From: Clostridia bacterium
Lineage (GTDB): Bacteria > Bacillota_A > Clostridia > Oscillospirales > CAG-272
Length of the DNA stretch: 16,822 nucleotides
Assembly: GCA_017467205.1 (NCBI GenBank)
Contig: JAFTSQ010000009.1
Span: forward strand, 1-16,822
Direction of reading: 5' to 3'
Shown here: positions 12,117 through 16,822 of the stretch, one piece after another
Layout: every line of letters begins with the position of its first letter
How positions within the stretch are numbered: the stretch's first letter is position 1
Translations under genes and position numbers: made by a program
Notes under the pieces: generated by a model
What the model was told of the DNA's origin: nothing
The model's input: the letters and a program-made list of their open reading frames with translations, nothing else
Databases searched by the model: none

Positions 12117-14465
12117 TTATATAAGCTTGCCGCGATATTCCACAGTCACAGGCTTGCCGCAATACTCTGCGGTGGGAAGCGCGATAGAAATATTCTGCCA
12201 CTCGCCGCCCGCGCGCCTTACCGAAAGGCTCATATTATTTAACACGGGGTCCTGCTTTCCGTCCGAAACGGTGATGTAGCTCGTGTCGTTTTCCCCGTCG
12301 TACTCAATCATAAGAGCACCGGGCGAGGAGAGCTTCAGCGCGCATTCTCCACACATCAGAAGAGCGTCCGCGTCGAAGAAGATTGCCTGAAGAATTCTAC
12401 CGTCCGCCGAGGATACCGCCTGCACCTCTTTGGTGTTCGAGAGCACGCGGGGTACGCTTTCGCTTATGTAATCCTTCACATCTGCGTCGCCGCAGTACAT
12501 ATGGTATGCGTAGGAGGAATTCTTGGGTGCTTCTCCGTGGTAGATAGCAAGCTCAAAAATCTCAACCTCGCTATCCTGGCTCGGCTTGTTGCCGAAGTGC
12601 AGGTCTGACCAATTCGTCCGCCTCTTCTCACACTCAACTCTGACTCTCTGATTTTCGCTCGGCAAAACTGCGTACAAAATTCCGCCCTGCTTTACGTAAA
12701 GCGATGCAGAATCAACCGTGTACTCGCGCACGCCCTCCACGCATTCACGCGCATTGCCGTCGGCGGTAAGCACGGCGGCTTCGGTGCTCCTAAGGGTGTT
12801 ATTCACCGTGGTGTGAATCTCGCGACCGAGCTCGGGGCGCAGGTCTGTTATTCCTGTGCCGAGGCAGGTTACGGTGTCGCCCGTAATAAAGTAGCTCTTG
12901 TAGGCTTCAACGCCCATTATCTCCTTGGAATAATCGTCGTAGATTGTGCCTGCTCCGTCAGGCTCTCTGATATCGTCCTTCTCGAAGATGAATCCCGCGC
13001 AGCCCGCATCGGCGCTGCTTGCACCTGCGGCAAAATTATATTTGCTGCGGTAGCCGTGCCAGTTGACCTCGGTCTTAAGCTCGGAGTTCTTGAGCTTGCG
13101 CGCGGTTACGCCGGGCATATCGCTCATCTGCCAGGTTCCCATAGCGTCGCGGTACTCACCACCCGCCTTCATTAAGACGTAAGAGCCGTCGGCTATGAAG
13201 TAGTTTCTCTTGTCTGCCATATGATGTGCAAACTCCGTGCCGTCGCGGCGCGAGGACGCCATATTGATATAAATATAGGACTTATCGGTCTTCTTAATGA
13301 GCGAATCGTTATTCCAGAAATAACGCACGCCCCTGTACTTATCGGTAAAATCGGTCATCTTGAGCGAGCTTCTGCACTCGCAAAGAGCCTCAAGCTCGGC
13401 GCGCTCCTCCAAAGAGATGCGGTGAGCGAAAAGGCTCAAAACCGCCCGTGCTACTGCGACCGCCTCGCCGTTCTGCGACGAGCGCACATTCTTGACATAC
13501 TCGGGGTCGAGCGCCCTCGGATGCCTATAAAAGATGCTTCTGCCCTGCATAGGCGTGCCCGATTCCTTATACTCGCAGAAAGTAATAGCGCGAATGAAGG
13601 TTATTATGAGCTCGACGTTCACTTCGTCGAGCGCGTACTCCCACGGCGTGCCCTTCATAATGGTTAATATCTCAAAAATCGCGCGCAAACCGTGCAGGGG
13701 ATATCCGAGATTGTAAGCCTGCCTGCCGTGACCCCATCCAAAGCCGTCGGCGCAAATACCCTCGCTCCAGAACGCATAGCCCTGCGTGTTATAGGAGAGA
13801 GGTGAGAGCGAGCGAGCCACGACCTCTGCCAAAACGTCCATCATCTTTTCGCTTCTGAACATTATCGCCGAGTAAATCAGCGGGCGGTAGCCTATGCCGT
13901 TTGCGGTTATCCACCACATATGGTTTTGGAATCGCTCGACGCTTATCGGATTATCGTCGGTTTCGTCAAACCTCTTCGGCAGAGTCCAAGGCTGCATTGC
14001 AACTCTGCAAATCTCCTCGTATGCCGCCGAGAGCGTCGCATCCGCCTCGCCGCGCTCAACCGACATCATATCGGGAAGGAGAGCATAGAAAATGTTTATT
14101 GCGTTGCCGGGGATGCGGAAAATTGAGTTATGGAATCTTCCCTCCTTCGGCTCGGTGCGGTCAGCCTCCATTTTGGAATACCTTGCCGTCGCCCGAAGGA
14201 ATCTTTCCTTGAAGGCGAGGTCTTCCCACGCCTTGCCAGAGTGCCAATGGTATTTCACCGCGATATTTGCAAGCCTTTTCATAGCCGGCATAATAGCGTC
14301 AATACCGTCCTCGAGGTCGGAAAACTTTCCGCCCGCCTCAATGAGTCCCTCGAAGTCCTCAACGGTCAAGCCCTCTGCCAAAATATCGGTATAATAGTGA
14401 GTCTTGAAGGGCGTTTTCGCGCGTTCTTCCAAAAGAGCCTCTAAAGCCTGTTTTTTGGTTGTCAT
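12117..14465 (-). CDS. PL8-family polysaccharide lyase (hyaluronate/chondroitin/xanthan lyase-like), no signal peptide
   Basis: The 782-residue protein starts at 14465 with GGAGG (14475-14479) 9 bases upstream. The N-terminal alpha-toroid carries PL8 landmarks: NHMWWITANGIGYRPL at 181-196, DGFGWGHGRQAYNLGY at 240-255 (His246 and Tyr255 keep the His-x8-Tyr spacing of PL8 catalytic residues) and QGRSIFYRHPR at 307-317. The middle beta-sandwich has FIADGSYVLMKAGGEYRDA and a QMSDMPGVTA block matching the family's PGTT region. The C-terminal 80-100 residues form a last beta domain. PL8 enzymes cleave uronate-containing chains by beta-elimination and are normally secreted, so the lack of a signal peptide is unusual and points to intracellular use on oligosaccharides. 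Substrate is unknown. Confidence 0.85.
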   Translation of the reverse strand: MTTKKQALEALLEERAKTPFKTHYYTDILAEGLTVEDFEGLIEAGGKFSDLEDGIDAIMPAMKRLANIAVKYHWHSGKAWEDLAFKERFLRATARYSKMEADRTEPKEGRFHNSIFRIPGNAINIFYALLPDMMSVERGEADATLSAAYEEICRVAMQPWTLPKRFDETDDNPISVERFQNHMWWITANGIGYRPLIYSAIMFRSEKMMDVLAEVVARSLSPLSYNTQGYAFWSEGICADGFGWGHGRQAYNLGYPLHGLRAIFEILTIMKGTPWEYALDEVNVELIITFIRAITFCEYKESGTPMQGRSIFYRHPRALDPEYVKNVRSSQNGEAVAVARAVLSLFAHRISLEERAELEALCECRSSLKMTDFTDKYRGVRYFWNNDSLIKKTDKSYIYINMASSRRDGTEFAHHMADKRNYFIADGSYVLMKAGGEYRDAMGTWQMSDMPGVTARKLKNSELKTEVNWHGYRSKYNFAAGASSADAGCAGFIFEKDDIREPDGAGTIYDDYSKEIMGVEAYKSYFITGDTVTCLGTGITDLRPELGREIHTTVNNTLRSTEAAVLTADGNARECVEGVREYTVDSASLYVKQGGILYAVLPSENQRVRVECEKRRTNWSDLHFGNKPSQDSEVEIFELAIYHGEAPKNSSYAYHMYCGDADVKDYISESVPRVLSNTKEVQAVSSADGRILQAIFFDADALLMCGECALKLSSPGALMIEYDGENDTSYITVSDGKQDPVLNNMSLSVRRAGGEWQNISIALPTAEYCGKPVTVEYRGKLI

Positions 14466-14490
14466 TTTCGTGTGCCTCCAAATTATTGTC

Positions 14491-14526
14491 TACAAAAGAG
14501 GGTGGAGAAGCCTATCTTCCCCACCC
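14491..14526 (-). terminator. Hairpin between the CNNM gene and the PL8 gene
   Basis: On the - strand an 11-bp stem with one G-U pair (14516-14526 with 14500-14510) and a 5-nt loop is followed by TCTTTTG. It would end the CNNM transcript, but it also lies directly before the PL8 ribosome site. A TATTAT box at 14527-14532 on the - strand could start an RNA at this hairpin. A -35 box is not evident. Confidence 0.65.
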
Positions 14527-14562
14527 ATAATAAGTGAAATTATGCGACACGGGGTGCTCCGT

Positions 14563-15867
14563 TTACTCCTCTGTGCTCTCCTCGGTCTCCTGAATCGTTT
14601 CTTGAAGAATAGGAACGACCTTCTCCTCCTCGGTGGGAAGGATTGTTACGTTAACGAAGGTCGGGCGATGCGAGTCTACCTCGGTTACCACGACGCGAAG
14701 ATTCTCAAATTCGAAGGAATCCCAGACCTCCGGCAGCTTATCAAGCTGCTCGGTGACCCAACCGCCGAGCGATACGCTCTCGGTTTCGTGCTTTATGTCA
14801 AATTTCTCGGCAAACTCGTCGAAGTTTGCGGCGCAGTCAACGCGCCAGGTGTCGTCATCTATCTGACTGAAGAAAACGACTACCTCGTCGTGCTCATCCC
14901 AAATCTCGCCGACGAGCTCCTCGAGTATATCCTCCATCGTAACGATGCCGAGCGTTCCGCCGTACTCGTCTACAACGACGGCAACGTGCGACTTCTTCTT
15001 CTGAAGGAGCTTGAGTATATCGTTGGTTTTCTCCGACTTATGAACGAATACGGGTGGCGTCATAACCTCCGCTATCGTCTGTTCGGTTATACCGTTCGCA
15101 CCGTAAAAATCCTTCTGGTGAACGACGCCCACGATATTGTCTATGCTGTCCTTATAAATAAGAAGGCGGGAGAACTTCGTTTCGGTGAATTTCTCGGAAA
15201 GCTCCTCCTTGGTCGCCGTGTCGGGCAGCCCCTCAAGGTTGACGCGGTGGGTAAGTATGTCACTTGCTTCAAGGTCGCTGAACTCGATAGCGTTCTTGAT
15301 AAGGTCGCTCTCGCTATCGTCAATGCTTCCCTCCTCGGTTACCTCTTCAACGAACATAAGCAGCTCCTCTTGCGACATCTTGGAGCTTGATTCTATCTTC
15401 AATATCTTAGCGATAAGCTTCTGCCAAAGAAGGAAAAGATAGTTGAGCGGAAGAAATGCCCAGATAAGAACTCGCATTATGGGCGCGGAGAACATCGCAA
15501 AGCCCTCTGGCTTGTTTTTAGCTATGTTTTTAGGGGTTATCTCGCCGAAAATGAGCACCACTACGGTAACGACTGCGGTTGATACCGTCGTAGCCGTTGC
15601 CTCGTTGACTATAAGATAGGTGAACACGAGCGTGCCTATCGCGGCAAGAAGGGTGTTTACTATGTTGTTTCCTATCAAGGTTGTGGAAAGGAGTCTTTCA
15701 TAATCATCCGAGAGCTTTAAGGCAAGCTCGGCTCTTTTATTGCCCTTTTCCTGAAGTGTTTTAAGTCTTGCGCGGTTGAGAGTCGAAAACGACATCTCGG
15801 TTGCCGAAAAATATGCCGACAAAATAACGCACACGACCATTATTGATATATATAACGGTAAGTCCAT
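14563..15867 (-). CDS. CNNM/HlyC-CorC family transporter-like protein (DUF21-CBS-CorC)
   Basis: The 434-residue membrane protein has a DUF21/CNNM domain at about 1-195, with hydrophobic helices near 5-22, 60-85, 92-108 and 125-150, the conserved SAxF-SxTEMSFSTLN start and FGEITPKNIAK at 107-117. A CBS pair follows (about 203-262 and 266-325, with VVDEYGGTLGIVTMEDILEE at 298-317), then a CorC/HlyC C-terminal domain (about 335-412) and an acidic Glu-rich tail. Relatives are linked to Mg2+ or Co2+ efflux and ion homeostasis. The older label hemolysin is misleading. AGGAG at 15880-15884 is 12 bases from the ATG, rather far. The gene is divergent from the SLOG-like gene and not obviously linked to glycan use. 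Confidence 0.93.
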   Translation of the reverse strand: MDLPLYISIMVVCVILSAYFSATEMSFSTLNRARLKTLQEKGNKRAELALKLSDDYERLLSTTLIGNNIVNTLLAAIGTLVFTYLIVNEATATTVSTAVVTVVVLIFGEITPKNIAKNKPEGFAMFSAPIMRVLIWAFLPLNYLFLLWQKLIAKILKIESSSKMSQEELLMFVEEVTEEGSIDDSESDLIKNAIEFSDLEASDILTHRVNLEGLPDTATKEELSEKFTETKFSRLLIYKDSIDNIVGVVHQKDFYGANGITEQTIAEVMTPPVFVHKSEKTNDILKLLQKKKSHVAVVVDEYGGTLGIVTMEDILEELVGEIWDEHDEVVVFFSQIDDDTWRVDCAANFDEFAEKFDIKHETESVSLGGWVTEQLDKLPEVWDSFEFENLRVVVTEVDSHRPTFVNVTILPTEEEKVVPILQETIQETEESTEE

Positions 15868-15883
15868 TTTTAAGTTTTTCTCC

Positions 15884-15912
15884 TGTATAATATTTGTTGA
15901 TTAACCTGTCAA
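15884..15912 (-). promoter_or_regulatory. Promoter-like pair directly at the CNNM start
   Basis: TTGACA (15907-15912) and TATACA (15884-15889) on the - strand are 17 bp apart. The start site would fall near 15877, after the AGGAG ribosome site, giving a nearly leaderless RNA. A second candidate further upstream is TTGTAC (15996-16001), 16 bp, TATGCT (15974-15979), which would give a leader of about 100 nt. Confidence 0.5.
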
Positions 15913-15943
15913 AAATTCGTTTCGACTGCCGAAAAATATTCGG

Positions 15944-16069
15944 TCAGGTGCGCATTTTGGTACAACGCAAAAAAGCATATTCGCTCCATTTCAGAGTACA
16001 AATATGCCACCAACTTAAATATATACAGTTTCCTACGGTCTTACTATCGCCCGTACTGTCGCCGTCCAT
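15944..16069 (-). CDS. Possible 41-residue small protein upstream of the CNNM gene
   Basis: The frame from ATG 16069 to TGA 15944-15946 encodes 41 residues starting MDGDSTGDSKTV, with a Trp/Cys-rich middle (LSWWHICTLKWSEYAFLRC). Upstream are AAAGGAG (16084-16090), 14 bases from the ATG and so too far for strong use, and a TTGACA-17-TAAGAT promoter (16114-16142). Its start region repeats that of the CNNM gene, so it may be a duplication by-product rather than a gene. I recognise no homologue. The remaining bases between 15868 and 16214 hold only the promoters listed. Confidence 0.25.
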   Translation of the reverse strand: MDGDSTGDSKTVGNCIYLSWWHICTLKWSEYAFLRCTKMRT

Positions 16070-16113
16070 TTTTAAGAAAAATTCTCCTTTCCTTCAGATG
16101 TGTATGTGCTACC

Positions 16114-16142
16114 ATCTTACTATAATTAAAATATAGTGTCAA
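16114..16142 (-). promoter_or_regulatory. Probable promoter reading toward the CNNM gene
   Basis: On the - strand TTGACA (16137-16142) and TAAGAT (16114-16119) are 17 bp apart. It could drive the possible small ORF and the CNNM gene together. Confidence 0.5.
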
Positions 16143-16214
16143 CGAAAGCGGGGGTTTGTTTACAAATTGTTTACAATTCAGCTTCTGTATTTTTGACGAT
16201 TTTTCGCAATTCTC

Positions 16215-16243
16215 TTGAAAAAACGAAAAAAAGATGCTATAAT
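16215..16243 (+). promoter_or_regulatory. Sigma-A promoter of the SLOG-like gene leader
   Basis: TTGAAA (16215-16220) and a consensus TATAAT (16238-16243) are 17 bp apart. The expected start at about 16250 coincides with the first base pairs of the leader's closing helix. Confidence 0.88.
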
Positions 16244-16248
16244 ATCCG

Positions 16249-16425
16249 TGTCACATCATCTCAATAAATACAATAATCTGCAAGGGGTTACTATACCCTT
16301 TTTTTGCCCAAGCTATATTCGGTAGCAATACGGTATCGCGATAATGGGCTGAAAAGCAGATTATTTGATGGTGTGACAACTATGCGAGAGGTATTCTACG
16401 GTGTCATCTCGCAAGAGGTGGCACC
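16249..16425 (+). promoter_or_regulatory. Riboswitch-like attenuator leader of the SLOG-like gene, unknown class
   Basis: Helix P1 pairs 16249-16260 with 16367-16378 (12 bp, one G-U). P2 pairs 16272-16281 with 16356-16365 (10 bp, perfect). Inside are P3 (82-88 with 95-301 of block 16200, about 16282-16288/16295-16301), P4 GCCCA/TGGGC (16306-16310, 16345-16349) and P5 GCTA/TAGC (16312-16315, 16323-16326). The unpaired stretch 16327-16344 is a candidate binding or tertiary-contact region. Right after P1, TGCGAGA (16383-16389) can pair with TCTCGCA (16407-16413) as an antiterminator that breaks the terminator at 16400-16425. This promoter, aptamer-like core and switch layout is that of a transcriptional riboswitch. 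I do not recognise the class, and a free small RNA remains possible. Confidence 0.65.
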
Positions 16426-16435
16426 TTATTTTTTT
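16400..16435 (+). terminator. Leader terminator before the SLOG-like gene
   Basis: A 10-bp stem with two G-U pairs (GGTGTCATCT 16400-16409, AGGTGGCACC 16416-16425) and loop CGCAAG is followed by TTATTTTTTT. Its left arm and loop overlap the right arm of the alternative hairpin 16383-16389/16407-16413, so the two cannot form together. Confidence 0.85.
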
Positions 16436-16438
16436 GTT

Positions 16439-16822
16439 ATGGAAGATATGATTTGCTCGTTTTTTGGACACAGAGAAATCGAACTGACGGACGAACTTTA
16501 TGCGACGGTAACCGCCGAAATTATGAAGGCGGTTTTGGACTGTCGCGTTTTTTATTTTGGAGGCTTTGGCGAGTTTGACGCTCTCTGCTATAAAATCGTC
16601 ACAAAAATCAAGGAAGAGCGCCCCGAGCTCAATATAAAGCGGGTGTTCTGCGTACCGCAGGAGAGATATTTAAGAAAGCCACCGCGCTATTTAAGGCGCG
16701 AGGACTACGAGGAGCTAACTTACCTTATGCCAGCGCACGACGGATGGTACAAGAGCATTTATTTTCGCAATCTTTCAATGATTGACGAAAGCTCGCGCGT
16801 GATATTCTATGCCGAGGAGCTA
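16439..16822 (+). CDS. SLOG/YpsA-like hypothetical protein (3' partial)
   Basis: 128 residues are visible and the frame runs off the end. The start MEDMICSFFGHR resembles a family of short Firmicutes proteins with FFGHR near the N terminus and a Rossmann-type FYFGGFGEFDAL block, here at 8-12 and 38-49. The visible part ends in a conserved-looking RVIFYAEEL. These features suggest a SLOG-superfamily nucleotide or ligand-binding fold, related to DUF1273/YpsA-type proteins. ATG 16439 or 16448 is likely. Neither has a well-spaced ribosome site; AGGTGG at 16416-16421 lies in the terminator's right arm. The in-frame ATG at 16382 would put the whole terminator inside the coding region and is rejected. 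Function is unknown, and control by the leader RNA is the best clue. Confidence 0.72.
   Translation, partial: MEDMICSFFGHREIELTDELYATVTAEIMKAVLDCRVFYFGGFGEFDALCYKIVTKIKEERPELNIKRVFCVPQERYLRKPPRYLRREDYEELTYLMPAHDGWYKSIYFRNLSMIDESSRVIFYAEEL

Noticed and set aside
16249..16435. T-box leader, because of AGAGGTGGCACC near the terminator
   Set aside because: The T-box sequence should continue with CCGCG and lie in the left arm or antiterminator. Here it is the terminator's right arm, and no specifier-loop domain is evident.
16382..16438. Upstream in-frame ATG at 16382 as start of the SLOG-like gene
   Set aside because: It would place the antiterminator and the T7-tailed terminator inside the coding sequence, and the FFGHR motif normally lies close to the N terminus.

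Overview
The window looks like a chromosomal piece of an uncultured anaerobic, carbohydrate-degrading member of the Clostridia (Oscillospirales/Christensenellales type, gut or rumen). This is inferred from strong GGAGG ribosome sites, sigma-A promoters with 17-bp spacers, intrinsic terminators after most units, short repeats of a kind I associate with gut Firmicutes, and signal-peptide-free glycan enzymes. No gene here fixes the species.

Layout. 1-4720: the tail of an unrecognised gene, a GH106-like (alpha-L-rhamnosidase-type) glycosidase on the + strand, a repeat-rich gap, then a - strand endonuclease/exonuclease/phosphatase-family gene. 4720-9130: a tight - strand operon in the order GH10-type glycosidase, enolase-superfamily acid-sugar dehydratase, RraA-fold aldolase-like protein, SDR dehydrogenase. 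A divergent AraC-family regulator (9245-10006) faces it across a 132-bp control region. 10195-12116: tRNA-Gln(CTG) with its own promoter and terminator, a hairpin array, a small two-helix membrane protein, a truncated AbrB-like gene, and a helix-rich stretch that I read as a probable structured non-coding RNA. 12117-15867: a PL8-family polysaccharide lyase and a CNNM/HlyC-CorC membrane protein, both - strand. 15868-16822: a divergent control region and a + strand SLOG-like gene that runs off the end.

How the parts fit. GH106-like, GH10 and PL8 enzymes without export signals suggest intracellular trimming of imported plant or uronate-rich oligosaccharides. In the AraC-linked operon a glycosidase is followed by a candidate dehydrogenase, dehydratase and aldolase, which is the set needed for a non-phosphorylative sugar-acid route. 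The substrate cannot be read from sequence.

Most interesting: (1) a riboswitch-like leader at 16249-16435, where a sigma-A promoter starts an RNA at a 12-bp closing helix, followed by a multi-helix core and mutually exclusive antiterminator and terminator hairpins before the SLOG-like gene; (2) a helix-rich probable ncRNA at about 11705-12088 with its own terminator; (3) the dehydrogenase/dehydratase/aldolase cassette coupled to a GH10 enzyme.
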